Positions 8,139-16,671 of a stretch of DNA of 64,000 bases are shown here, piece by piece. The notes beneath the pieces are model-generated. The model ran no database searches. It saw only the letters and a list, made by a program, of their open reading frames with translations, and was not told the DNA's origin. Both the position numbers and the translations under genes were made by a program. The number at the start of each line of letters is the position of its first letter. Within the stretch, counting starts at the first letter, position 1. The DNA is from Halalkalicoccus paucihalophilus (GTDB taxonomy: Archaea > Halobacteriota > Halobacteria > Halobacteriales > Halalkalicoccaceae), in assembly GCF_001593955.1 (NCBI RefSeq), contig NZ_LTAZ01000013.1, positions 1 to 64,000 on the forward strand, given 5' to 3'.

Positions 8139-8162
8139 CCTCCGCCTCGCAATTTAGGTGAA

Positions 8163-8311
8163 TGCTGTTCATCATTGATCTTCGCAAAGTGAGCATCGAG
8201 CTCCATACCGTCGAACGTGGCCAGCGCGATTTCGATGACCCCTACTCCGTGGCGGTCGAAGAGATCCAAGCAGCGAGTGATGATGCGGCCAAACGCATCG
8301 AGATCGAGCAT
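8163..8311 (-). pseudogene. N-terminal part of the gene split by the TnpB element
   Basis: The minus-strand frame starts at MLDLDAFGRIITRCLDLF and runs to AKINDEQHS at the left boundary of the TnpB element. After that the frame reads element sequence. Its continuation is at 6399-6660. The start ATG is a guess: no clear Shine-Dalgarno site is seen, and the true start could lie upstream. The function is unknown. Confidence 0.5.
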
Positions 8312-8724
8312 GTGAAATGGGCCGATCGAACACCCCCTCGAAACTGTCTATGACTAGGTCGACCGCTGTTCGGGGTACTGCCTGACTACTCACATCGTGG
8401 TGTGAGATGTTTGCAAAGGCAACACCGACGAAATCACTTCTTGCTCGGAGCTGTAACTAGGAGGGAATTTCTGGACTGACGACTTCAAAAACGATCGGGC
8501 CGTGGTGATGACTTCAGTTACATATACGCTGTCCTGATGATATCCGTCCTACCTTGACGCAGGTGCTTCACTCATTCTGGCTGGGAACGGAAGTTGGTAC
8601 CAATCATCACACACAGAACGCATATTTAACACAGGTCATTGGACACAGAAGCGGTTTTGAGCGTTTGTAGAGGGTAGTCTATAGTGTCACGTAGATTTAT
8701 ACTACTCCGCGTTGGCACTGGTGT
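8312..8724. other. Gene-free stretch with a degenerate repeat
   Basis: There is no intact gene. It contains one copy of a 36-bp degenerate repeat (8397-8432), probably the relic of a mobile-gene start, and the promoter region of the downstream LysE-type gene. Confidence 0.5.
8397..8432 (+). repeat. Degenerate 36-bp repeat, copy A
   Basis: It starts GTGGTGTGA and ends ACCGACGAA. It matches 18713-18748 at 30 of 36 positions. Both copies contain an ATG followed by an open reading direction (MFAKATPTK here, MLPKAEPTN there), which suggests the relic of the 5' end of the same mobile gene. Confidence 0.65.
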
Positions 8725-9357
8725 ATGCTAGACGTTAGTGTACTCCTTGCGTTCGTTCCAATTGCAATTGCCCTTATTGTCTCACCTGGCCCAGACAGCA
8801 TCTACACGTTGACCCGAAGTGTCAGTGATGGTCAATCTGCTGGTGTGATGGCCGCACTGGGGTCATCAGCCGGGAGTATCGTTCACACAACGGGAGCTGT
8901 ACTCGGACTCTCAGCGATTCTGCGAACGTCGGCGTTGGCGTTCACTGTCGTCAAAGTCGTCGGTGCAGCATATCTCGTCTATCTTGGCATTCAGACGTTC
9001 AGAAAGTCGGACGAGTTTGAAATATCGACAGAGAGTACCAGCTATACGCCAACGGAGTCATTCCAAAGTGCGCTCCTCATTAACGTCTTAAACCCGAAAG
9101 TAGCAGTATTCTTCCTCGCATTCCTCCCACAATTCGTTCAGTCGGGGAGTAACGTTACCTTGCAGATATTCACTCTCGGCGTGTTATTTGCCAGTCTTGG
9201 GTTCGCCTATCAAGCGTTGCTTGCAGTCTTCTCAGCGCGAGCACGGCGAGTGATTTCCGAACGCGAGCTCGTCCAAACACTACTTCGTACCGCAAGTGGC
9301 AGTGTTCTCATTGGGTTTGGTGTAAACCTCGCGCTTGAGGAACGAACTACCCCATAG
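8725..9357 (+). CDS. LysE/RhtB family amino-acid exporter
   Basis: A 210-residue membrane protein with the LysE signature near the N-terminus, IALIVSPGPDSIYTLTRS. Six hydrophobic segments are in the usual places. A charged loop lies around residues 90-115, followed by LLINVLNPKVAVFFLAFLPQ, the second conserved block. Such exporters expel amino acids or related compounds with the proton or sodium gradient. No regulator is adjacent. The start is the first ATG, with a short AT-rich promoter region upstream. Confidence 0.92.
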   Translation: MLDVSVLLAFVPIAIALIVSPGPDSIYTLTRSVSDGQSAGVMAALGSSAGSIVHTTGAVLGLSAILRTSALAFTVVKVVGAAYLVYLGIQTFRKSDEFEISTESTSYTPTESFQSALLINVLNPKVAVFFLAFLPQFVQSGSNVTLQIFTLGVLFASLGFAYQALLAVFSARARRVISERELVQTLLRTASGSVLIGFGVNLALEERTTP

Positions 9358-9825
9358 AGTGGATACTACACAATTTGAATCTCTACGGAACAGCTATTTC
9401 CCATCAACCCATCCAATTATTGGGGTTTCTAAGAGAGTCAGACCCGTGACAGTGCTAAGTAGTCGTTAGTCGTCCATTCGGGCCGTTCTAAAGCCGGTAC
9501 CGGAACATCGGTACAGTTAGTCGGAGTGTATCCATGTGAAATGTGATTCTATCTAGGTTTAAAAACAATCGACTAATTGTAGCACTACGGTATACCACAC
9601 TTCGGTTGACTCGATACCAAAGGCAGATTCAGTTCGAGTATTACTGTGTCAACCAGAACTCTCTATACGCTGTTCTCCGTACCAAAAACTGTCGAGTATT
9701 CTTCAAATAAAAAGTGACACATGTAATATTTTGTTAATTCCGGTTGGTCCCTCAATTACGAATTCCTCACGACTCTCATTGACGATGGACCCGTTAAACG
9801 GCGATTAGGGTAGTGAGCAGATCCC
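9358..9825. other. Gene-free intergenic stretch
   Basis: This lies between two genes that converge here. It is AT-rich with stops in all frames. I see no gene, repeat or clear terminator. Confidence 0.5.
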
Positions 9826-10812
9826 TCATAACGTGCCAGCATAGTCCATCACTGTCTGCCGTTGAAACCCTCCAGTATCAAGAACGGTGACGTCATCAAA
9901 TGTGACGGTCGCATTCAAGAGAGTCATATCGAGATGGATATCACACGCAACCGATCCGCCGAGAGTTACATTATCCCCAATCGCAATATGCATCGTCCCC
10001 ATCTTTTTCTTATCAGTGGATTGGTTACCAGTCAGGCTAACATCCGGATTCGTTCCGATGGACGGTGCCTCCGCGATATTTCGCGCGCACTCGCCGTTGT
10101 GGACAATGAGTTCGCGGAGTTTCTCCGCTTGTGCCCCTCCTGAGATAGTTTTTACTTGTCCATCTGCAATCGTCAGTTTGACTGGATCAGTGAGACGGCC
10201 GATACTATCGATCGAGTAATCTACTACCACTGTTCCCTTAGCGCTCCCTTCGACGGGCGTAATTGCGGACTTACCGGCCGGCAAAACCACAAGCCCCTCA
10301 TCAAATCCATCATCGATTGGAAACCCATTTCGCCCAGTGAGATCGACAGTCAAATCTGTCCCAAGTTTACTTGTAATCCGCGCCGAATTGGCAGCCGTCT
10401 GGATCGCCGCTACCGATCGGGTCACCTTCTGAAGGTCCTCGTAATCAGTATCCATCTGATCAATTAGCACGTCTTCCGTAACTCCACGCATTAGGACAAA
10501 TCGGGTCCCAGCATCGGCTGCCGCTCGACGAGCCTTTGTGTGTGCAATATCGTGCGTCCCAACATCGAACACGATATCTGCGTTGTGCAAAGCACCAGCA
10601 ACAGCAGAAGGCGGTTCAACATTGTGTGCCTCGAGTCGTGGTTTGATAAGTATCGTTGTTGTTGCTCCGATACTTCGGGATGTGGCGGCGAGTGGACGAG
10701 CGATATCGACCATGAGGGGATCCGTGAGAATGACAACTTCTTCTTCAGCGGTCACATCGCCAACCTGTTCAATAATATCTCGGCAGACCCCACTGTATTC
10801 AAGTTCCTTCAT
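9826..10812 (-). CDS. M29-like aminopeptidase (aminopeptidase T / COG2309 type)
   Basis: A 328-residue cytoplasmic protein. The N-terminal half has a Rossmann-like look (EEVVILTDPLMVDIARPLA). The C-terminal half carries the conserved block of M29-like enzymes: GECARNIAEAPSIGTNPD, then KKMGTMHIAIGDNVTLGGS, then CDIHLDMTL. In M29 peptidases, Glu, His and Asp residues of these blocks bind two metal ions. Haloarchaea have several paralogues of this shape annotated as leucyl aminopeptidase; the real substrate is not established and some relatives are ring-cleaving oxygenases. It stands alone. Confidence 0.75.
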   Translation of the reverse strand: MKELEYSGVCRDIIEQVGDVTAEEEVVILTDPLMVDIARPLAATSRSIGATTTILIKPRLEAHNVEPPSAVAGALHNADIVFDVGTHDIAHTKARRAAADAGTRFVLMRGVTEDVLIDQMDTDYEDLQKVTRSVAAIQTAANSARITSKLGTDLTVDLTGRNGFPIDDGFDEGLVVLPAGKSAITPVEGSAKGTVVVDYSIDSIGRLTDPVKLTIADGQVKTISGGAQAEKLRELIVHNGECARNIAEAPSIGTNPDVSLTGNQSTDKKKMGTMHIAIGDNVTLGGSVACDIHLDMTLLNATVTFDDVTVLDTGGFQRQTVMDYAGTL

Positions 10813-11226
10813 TGAAGCAATCGATCTGATAGACTGCCTCTAGCAGGTTGTCTCTATCGATATTTTTTGATAGCGACATTTCGAGCCGAGAAATTAGCTC
10901 AGTCAGCCTGTGGGACCCCGCGTGACTGAGCGAGGCACGCGGTTGAAAGACGGTACTTGAATCGAAATCAGCGAGTAGCTATTCACGCTGTACACGGGCT
11001 GGCCAATCGTGACGCGCACTACTGAGCGCTTCGAGCGTTTTGATGACGTCTCTGCCCGCAAGTATTGACTCTCCTACTTGCGTGACAGGCACGATAAGGG
11101 CGAAGACTAGACAACTGTGATGATTAATTTTTTTGACATCATTCCGTCCTCAAAAGGCGAGATTCCAACTGAAAAACTCAACTGTGCATTGAAGGGTAGT
11201 CTCAGTGTGCCACGAGATTACTACTA
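10813..11226. other. Gene-free intergenic stretch
   Basis: This holds the promoter side of the M29-like gene and the 3' side of the next minus-strand gene. The middle part (about 10900-11110) has higher GC and may be a decayed gene, but I could not identify one. Confidence 0.4.
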
Positions 11227-12135
11227 TCAGAGCAGATCCACCGGCTCATCCAGTGGTTCCGAATCTGCTCTGATTGATGCGTAGACACGCTCAGCCCATT
11301 CATAGCCAATTGGTGCATCCGTGTCGACAAACACCTGCATGAAGCCAGTGGTCTCATCGTAGCCGCCGATGCCGACGCGGTCATCGAAGATAGCAAGACC
11401 GTACGGCAGTTCATCACGCGTTCGGAGGGCCAAGTCCCCGCGATCAATCGCTTCTCGCGCTCGTTCAGGATATGTCTCGAAGAGTTTCTCCATGATATGA
11501 GGGAGATAGATAATTTCGCTGTCGGTGTCGTCGAACACTCGCTGGTGAAACTCGCCGAGGACTAACGGAGCCATGTGTGTCGTATTAAATCCCCGGAACG
11601 TCTCCGACTTGTTGACAAGTTCGATGAACCGCTCGACGGGCCTGTAGGGATCATTGGATTCGGCGACGGTAATCGTCGCGTCCACAAACGGTTCAACAAC
11701 GAATTCCCGGTGGTCGTCACAGACCGCATTAAGAAGTGGGGTTAGTCTATGTGCGGTCCGCACGTTCGCCTCAAACCGGAGGACCTCTTCTGCAATGACC
11801 TCGCCACGCCAAGTCAACTCAAATCGGCCATCAGCTTTCTTAGCGAACTCCTGCTCGTTGAGCCACTGCGTATAGCGGTGACTTGTCGCCCGCGAGACAG
11901 CGAGTCGTTCTTCGATCTCCCGGCGATCGAGCGGTTCTTTCAAAAGCGCTTCGAGGACCGGACCGTGTCGGACAATGTCGCTGAGTAGGTCCGTGTCGAT
12001 GCGATCGTCTACGGCGTCTAGGCGCTCACCGAGATAACGGCGGTTCCGTTCGTTTTCCAAGATCGCCTCGAAGATCGGTGAGCCAGGCGATGGATGGCCA
12101 TCGTCCTCCGATCGGGCGTACTGGTCGGAATCCAT
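11227..12135 (-). CDS. Winged-helix transcriptional regulator, haloarchaeal two-domain type
   Basis: A 302-residue protein. An N-terminal helical section is followed by a winged helix at about residues 50-115 (PVLEALLKEPLDRREIEERL, then SRATSHRYTQWLNEQEF). A C-terminal alpha/beta domain at about 150-295 contains FIELVNKSETFRGFNTTHMA and AIFDDRVGIGGYDETTG. The same C-terminal domain is found in the regulator at 56610-57395, so the two are paralogues. It is transcribed divergently from the FAD oxidoreductase operon with a 150-bp spacer, which makes it a likely regulator of that operon. The ligand is unknown. Confidence 0.85.
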   Translation of the reverse strand: MDSDQYARSEDDGHPSPGSPIFEAILENERNRRYLGERLDAVDDRIDTDLLSDIVRHGPVLEALLKEPLDRREIEERLAVSRATSHRYTQWLNEQEFAKKADGRFELTWRGEVIAEEVLRFEANVRTAHRLTPLLNAVCDDHREFVVEPFVDATITVAESNDPYRPVERFIELVNKSETFRGFNTTHMAPLVLGEFHQRVFDDTDSEIIYLPHIMEKLFETYPERAREAIDRGDLALRTRDELPYGLAIFDDRVGIGGYDETTGFMQVFVDTDAPIGYEWAERVYASIRADSEPLDEPVDLL

Positions 12136-12284
12136 GGGACTTCCCCACTAGACAATAGTTGGCATACATAGTAACTCTATCTCGTACACTCTCTGAAATT
12201 CATCTCACAGTCTGAAACGGTACTCTTGACGTCAAGCTCTACTCGATGAATGAGGCCAACACCTGTGCTGTCCTCCACTAGTGT

Positions 12285-13715
12285 ATGGCACAATACGCTA
12301 TCCCCACCGACCAGATCGAACAGTTCGAAGCCGGATTCCATGGCGACTTGATTCGTCCCGACGACACTGACTACAACGACGCCCGCACCGTGTGGAATGG
12401 GATGATCGACAAGTATCCAGCCCTGATTGCCCGGTGCCGTGGCGTCGGTGACATCATTAGCGCGGTGAACTTCGCCCGTGAACACGACCTCCTATTAGCG
12501 GTACGTGGCGGTGGCCACAATGTCGCCGGGACTGCTGTCTGCAACGATGGGCTCGTGATTGATCTCTCCGAAATGAGGGGTGTGTGGGTTGATCCCGACG
12601 AACGGATAGCGTGGGTACAGGCCGGTGCCACATGGGCCGACGTCGATCACGAGACCCAGGTCTTCGGTCTTGCAACGCCGGGCGGGGCCGTCTCTAAGAC
12701 GGGCATCGCAGGCCTCACGCTCAGTGGTGGTATTGGTCATCTCCGCTGCAAGTATGGCTTGACCTGCGACAACCTCGCATCCGTCGATTTGGTCACAGCA
12801 GACGGCGACTATTTGACGGCCAGCACCGACGAGCACGAGGATCTCTTCTGGGGCCTTCGCGGTGGCGGCGGAAATTTCGGAGTGGTCACCGGTTTCGAGT
12901 TCGACCTATACCCGGTCGGACCCGAGGTAGCAACCTGTCTCGTGTTCTATCCGGGAGACCGAATGGATGAATTCTTAGAAGCCTATCAAGAGTACGTCGC
13001 GGATGCACCCCCGGAAGTCAGCCTGCTCACTTTATCAGGTGTGATTCCCGACGAGGACCTCTTCGGAGTAGACGTGGTGGATGAACTCAAGATCGCAATC
13101 GCGGGTTGTCACGCTGGGTCAGTCGAGGACGGTGAGCGTGCATTCGCACCCCTGCGGGAGATCAACGATCCGATCGCTGACTTTAGCAGCCCGATGCCGT
13201 ACGTAGAGTTTCAGCAGCTCTTCGACGGGGACTACCCCGACGGAATGCGCTACTACTGGAAGTCGCTGTATCTCGACGGGCTGTCGGAGTCCGCTATCGA
13301 TCGAATCATCTACTGGTCCGGTGTGGCGCCATCACCGCTTTCGACGGTCGATGTCTGGCAGTTGGGAGGCGCGATTGAACGTATGGGCGTTGAGGAGAGT
13401 GCGTTCGGGGGACGACACGCTCCGTTCCTGCTCGGTGTCGAAGCGAACTGGGAGCGCTCGGAGAACGACGATGCGAACATCGGGTGGGTGCGTGACTGTC
13501 TTGAGGACATGCGCCAGTTCTCGGACGGGTCGGTGTACCTGAACTTCCCGGGATTCCTTGAGGGGGGCGATGACATGATGCGGGTTACGTTCGGGCCGAC
13601 GTACGAGCGATTGGTCGCGCTAAAGGACGAGTACGACCCGACGAACCTGTTCAGCCTCAATCAGAACATTACACCGTCTGGAAACGCTCAGACTGACGGA
13701 GGGGGTATCTTATGA
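12285..13715 (+). CDS. FAD-binding oxidoreductase, berberine-bridge-enzyme type
   Basis: A 476-residue flavoprotein. The FAD-binding PCMH domain occupies about residues 40-215 with the covalent attachment motif VRGGGHNVAGTA, whose histidine carries FAD in this family, then LSGGIGHLRCKYGLTCDNL and the GGGGNFGVVT loop. The berberine-bridge C-terminal motif (YDPTNLFSLNQNI) closes the protein. Such enzymes oxidise sugars, alcohols or other small molecules. It overlaps the next small gene by four bases and so heads a three-gene operon with a TauE-type exporter. The divergent regulator at 11227-12135 probably controls it. Confidence 0.92.
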   Translation: MAQYAIPTDQIEQFEAGFHGDLIRPDDTDYNDARTVWNGMIDKYPALIARCRGVGDIISAVNFAREHDLLLAVRGGGHNVAGTAVCNDGLVIDLSEMRGVWVDPDERIAWVQAGATWADVDHETQVFGLATPGGAVSKTGIAGLTLSGGIGHLRCKYGLTCDNLASVDLVTADGDYLTASTDEHEDLFWGLRGGGGNFGVVTGFEFDLYPVGPEVATCLVFYPGDRMDEFLEAYQEYVADAPPEVSLLTLSGVIPDEDLFGVDVVDELKIAIAGCHAGSVEDGERAFAPLREINDPIADFSSPMPYVEFQQLFDGDYPDGMRYYWKSLYLDGLSESAIDRIIYWSGVAPSPLSTVDVWQLGGAIERMGVEESAFGGRHAPFLLGVEANWERSENDDANIGWVRDCLEDMRQFSDGSVYLNFPGFLEGGDDMMRVTFGPTYERLVALKDEYDPTNLFSLNQNITPSGNAQTDGGGIL

Positions 13716-13954
13716 GTAATCGAAACAACCAATCCGAGCCAGTTCGGTGGCGGTTATCGACGGCCCGAGACGTCCCGATAATACTGGTGGTCCCGCTGAG
13801 CGTCCTGCTGGTCGCTATAGTATTCGGTGCGTTCGGACTGGCTGCTACTACGGTCGGTTTCATCCTCGCGGAAGCGCTTGTACTGTATGCGGGATACGGA
13901 GCACTGACACGGCTTCTTAGCTCGACTGCCCGTGAACTACTCGTAGGTACCTGA
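13712..13954 (+). CDS. Small two-span membrane protein, TauE-associated
   Basis: An 80-residue protein with a short basic head (MSNRNNQSEPVRWRLSTARD) and two hydrophobic segments at about 23-45 and 48-66. Its start overlaps the stop of the FAD oxidoreductase, and it ends two bases before the GTG of the TauE gene, so translation is probably coupled. Haloarchaeal TauE genes often have a small membrane protein of this sort upstream; I think it belongs to one of the DUF75xx families but cannot confirm it. Its role may be as an exporter subunit or stability factor, which is inference. Confidence 0.75.
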   Translation: MSNRNNQSEPVRWRLSTARDVPIILVVPLSVLLVAIVFGAFGLAATTVGFILAEALVLYAGYGALTRLLSSTARELLVGT

Positions 13955-13956
13955 CC

Positions 13957-14961
13957 GTGGAGCTCTTCGGTCTTGGTATCGTAAGTATTGGCCTTTTCAT
14001 CGGGTTCGGCCTGCTCATCGGTATTCTCTTCGGGTTCTTCGGGATGGGCGGCTCGTTTCTCGTGACACCAGCACTGTTGGTGCTCGGGTATTCGGCGCCG
14101 GTAGCTGTTGGAAGCGGACTCGCGTTCGTCTTCGGTACCAGTGTCATCGGTGCACTCAGACACCGCGATCACGGGCAGATCAGCTATACACTGGCGGCGA
14201 TGATGATTCTCGGGATGACGTTCGGTATCGAGATCGGTACCCGGATCGTGTTTCTGCTTGCGGAGCTCGACAGCGCTGACTTCGTCATCAGCGTACTGTA
14301 TGTCGGCCTTCTTAGTGCGGTCGGGCTCTACGTCCTTCGAGATACGCGTACTGACGATACTGCTGTAAAAACGGACCGAGTCGCTACTGAGGTTCAGGCG
14401 ATCCAGCTTCCACCATTGGTGTCGCTACCTGGCGGCGGGACTGTTTCGATGTGGATTATCCTTGCTGTTGGGTTGGGTATCGGAATTCTGTCTGGCAGTC
14501 TCGGTGTCGGTGGAGGATTCCTTTTGCTCCCCGTCATGGTTTATGGGTTCGGCATGCCCGCTGCCATTGCTGCCGGGACCAGCATCCTCCAGATCTCGGT
14601 CTCAGGCGCTTTCGGGACGTTCGTCTACGCCCAGTCGAACGCCGTCAACATCCCTGTCGTCGCCGCGTTACTCGTCGGAAGCGCGCTCGGTGCTCGTATG
14701 GGCGCGAGTGCGACACTACTGGTAGACGAGGCCGACATGACGGGATACTTTGCAGTAATACTGCTCGCGGGGAGTATCGCTATCGCAAGCAAGGAGGTAA
14801 GTGTCGCATACAGTGTCGAGACGCTTGAGACTGCGAGTATAGTCCTCATCTTTGGAACTACAGTTCTAGTCGGTGGTTCGATCATCCGGGCCTCGATCGA
14901 TGCGCTTAGGAAGAATCGAGAGCGTGAATCTCAACCGCCATGCTGGCAAAACAGGCTATGA
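13957..14961 (+). CDS. Sulfite exporter TauE/SafE family protein
   Basis: A 334-residue membrane protein starting at GTG. It shows the two TauE repeats: GILFGFFGMGGSFLVTPALL with VAVGSGLAFVFGTSVIG in the first half, and GILSGSLGVGGGFLLLPVMV with AIAAGTSILQISVSGAFG in the second. About eight to nine membrane spans are expected. The family exports sulfite, sulfoacetate or similar organosulfur anions. The last residues (SQPPCWQNRL) coincide with a foreign fragment on the other strand (14931-15100), so the natural C-terminus was probably replaced by a few residues. Confidence 0.92.
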   Translation: MELFGLGIVSIGLFIGFGLLIGILFGFFGMGGSFLVTPALLVLGYSAPVAVGSGLAFVFGTSVIGALRHRDHGQISYTLAAMMILGMTFGIEIGTRIVFLLAELDSADFVISVLYVGLLSAVGLYVLRDTRTDDTAVKTDRVATEVQAIQLPPLVSLPGGGTVSMWIILAVGLGIGILSGSLGVGGGFLLLPVMVYGFGMPAAIAAGTSILQISVSGAFGTFVYAQSNAVNIPVVAALLVGSALGARMGASATLLVDEADMTGYFAVILLAGSIAIASKEVSVAYSVETLETASIVLIFGTTVLVGGSIIRASIDALRKNRERESQPPCWQNRL

Positions 14962-15100
14962 TCAGGGTCGGCCCCCTCCTCGTCAATGACCACGAGCTTC
15001 TTCCCACGGTGTTTCATCTGTTCGACGTTCTCTTTGCCGAGCTTGTTGAGCGAGCACAAGTCTGCATCTTTTTTGTTCAGTAACGGCAGTTCCGCAAAGG
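14931..15100 (-). pseudogene. C-terminal fragment of a plasmid-type protein family (copy 1 of 3)
   Basis: The minus-strand frame reads NVEQMKHRGKKLVVIDEE and ends HSLFCQHGG. Nearly the same peptide (DVEQMQRRGGKLVVIDEE) occurs in the better-preserved relic at 18812-19220. The upstream part of the gene is missing. The family is a coiled-coil, presumably DNA-associated protein often found on haloarchaeal mobile replicons; I do not know its function. Confidence 0.6.
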
Positions 15101-15150
15101 TATTTGGCAAATTCGCCGGCGTAGGCGTATTACGTGAAAACAGGCACAAA

Positions 15151-15180
15151 GTCTCGCCCTTCAGGGCGGGGAGGATGTCA
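15151..15180 (+). repeat. Solo right end of an IS1341-type element
   Basis: The hairpin CTCGCCCTTCAGGGCGGGG is followed by AGGATGTCA. The same terminal motif, GAGGATGTCA, ends the elements at 17236-17287, 28072-28111 and 37650-37985 (reverse strand). No tnpB is attached here. Confidence 0.65.
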
Positions 15181-15213
15181 AGCACGTCGGAATAATCCTG
15201 ACTACTGGAATCC

Positions 15214-16533
15214 TCACTTCGAGACGGGCTGTAGTTGCACAAGTACGTCGTCGTGCTTACGAGGGAACTGTCCGTCATCGGGCGCCAATCCATCTCGATT
15301 TGAAGAAGAGACTAAAAGCGTCCCGTCCGGGGCCTGAGCGACGTTCCGAATGCGGCCAAGTACCCCACTCAGTGTCTGATGCGCTGTTGCCGTGTAGCGT
15401 TTGTCAAACCACTCTGCGTCATACCGGGTTGCATCTCCTTCTACCGGTGGTTGCTCAGTATCGGGCGGGCGTAACGTAATGATCGACAGTCCCATCCCTT
15501 GAAGTGTTGCAACGAGCAGACGATTGTGCCATGCTGAAATCGCATCGCCAGTATACCGAACACAATTTGCGGGTGCCCACGTCTCGTCCGGACCAGTGTT
15601 AACAAGCGGGCGATCGTAGTCGGGATGAGCCTCATATTCGGGTTCGGTCCGAACAGTTGGCCATCCGTAGTTCCCGCCGTCGGAGTGCCGGTTGATCTCG
15701 TCGTGGCCAGTGGGTCCGTGGTCAGTAAGAACCGGGACACCAGTTGGGAGCCAGTCGATGCCTTGTGGGTTTCGATGGCCATAACTCGCTACCCGTGGAT
15801 CGGCATCGACATCCAGTGATGGGTTCGATGGTGCCGGATCGCCGTCAGGCGTGCATCGGAGGACGCTCCCACCGAGAACGGTGGGATCCTGCGCTCGCTG
15901 TTCGTCTTTCGTTCCGATCGGCACCCACAGATCGTCCTCCGGACCGAACGCGACTCGACCGCCAATTGTGTGATCGCCCTCAATGCGGTCGATGATAATT
16001 TCGAGTGACGCTTCGGGATCGTCTGCTTGCGGGTCATAGCGGAGTACCTGATTGTACTGCTCCGATCCCTCCTCGATCGACACGTAGACATACAGGAACG
16101 ATGGGTCTGGAAACTCCGGATGCGTGGTAAGCCCAAGGAGATGATCGCCAAGGAAGCTGTGTTGATCTGATGTAGGGACAGCAGTGGCATCGAGCGGGGC
16201 CGCCTCGTTCTCGGCGATAGCCAGTACCTCGTCGGCCTCGAACCGGAGCAGCGTTCCTGTCCGTTCAGTCACGAACAGGTCATTCGTCGGTGTGAACGCG
16301 AGATCCCACGGTACATCGAGATTGATGATGAGTTTGGTTGGTTCCACGGTCGCTTCGAGAGGTGAGGCGGCCGTAGGAACCCAACTGTCAGTTTGCTCCG
16401 TTTCGGGGGCGTCCTGGTCGGGTGAAGTCGTTCTGTCTCCAGTATCCGGTTGTGTCGTACAGCCACCGGCGACGACACAGCCCAATGTAGCAAGTGTCCC
16501 TCGTCGCGTCACTAGTCGTCGATCCCAAGACAT
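15214..16533 (-). CDS. PQQ-dependent-type sugar dehydrogenase (Gdh/sorbosone family), exported lipoprotein
   Basis: Starting at the ATG at 16533 the product has 439 residues and a clear Tat lipoprotein signal: VTRRGTLATLGCVVAGGC, with the lipobox cysteine at its end and a Thr/Ser/Asp-rich linker after it. The mature part is a six-bladed beta-propeller of the glucose/sorbosone dehydrogenase family: PWDLAFTPTNDLFVTERTG at the first blade, GDHLLGLTTHPEF, GGRVAFGPEDDLWVPIG, and ASYGHRNPQGIDWLPTG, the most conserved block. It would oxidise aldose sugars outside the cell with PQQ as cofactor. A longer upstream in-frame start exists but would bury the signal peptide. It is monocistronic. Confidence 0.9.
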   Translation of the reverse strand: MSWDRRLVTRRGTLATLGCVVAGGCTTQPDTGDRTTSPDQDAPETEQTDSWVPTAASPLEATVEPTKLIINLDVPWDLAFTPTNDLFVTERTGTLLRFEADEVLAIAENEAAPLDATAVPTSDQHSFLGDHLLGLTTHPEFPDPSFLYVYVSIEEGSEQYNQVLRYDPQADDPEASLEIIIDRIEGDHTIGGRVAFGPEDDLWVPIGTKDEQRAQDPTVLGGSVLRCTPDGDPAPSNPSLDVDADPRVASYGHRNPQGIDWLPTGVPVLTDHGPTGHDEINRHSDGGNYGWPTVRTEPEYEAHPDYDRPLVNTGPDETWAPANCVRYTGDAISAWHNRLLVATLQGMGLSIITLRPPDTEQPPVEGDATRYDAEWFDKRYTATAHQTLSGVLGRIRNVAQAPDGTLLVSSSNRDGLAPDDGQFPRKHDDVLVQLQPVSK

Positions 16534-16671
16534 AACTCCCTGAAACAGTCTCGTCGTAAAAAAGGCACCAATCGCTAGATCACGTCTACGGTGTTCAGGA
16601 CAGTCAACAGGATTCCACCGAAGATGTCTCACAATATCTGTGGAGGAGTTTCACCGTCGGTGCACTCATTT

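Larger units (their letters stand above)
6661..8162 (-). mobile_element. TnpB-only IS200/IS605 (IS1341-type) element, copy 2
   Basis: This is an element with one gene (tnpB) and no tnpA. The right end, at the low coordinate, begins TAAACTACCC and carries a hairpin. The left end has a hairpin at 8094-8138 and finishes at AATTTAGGTGAA. A second copy with the same ends lies at 51041-52372. As is usual in this family there are no terminal inverted repeats and no target duplication. It must rely on a TnpA encoded elsewhere for movement. It splits a small gene. Confidence 0.85.
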
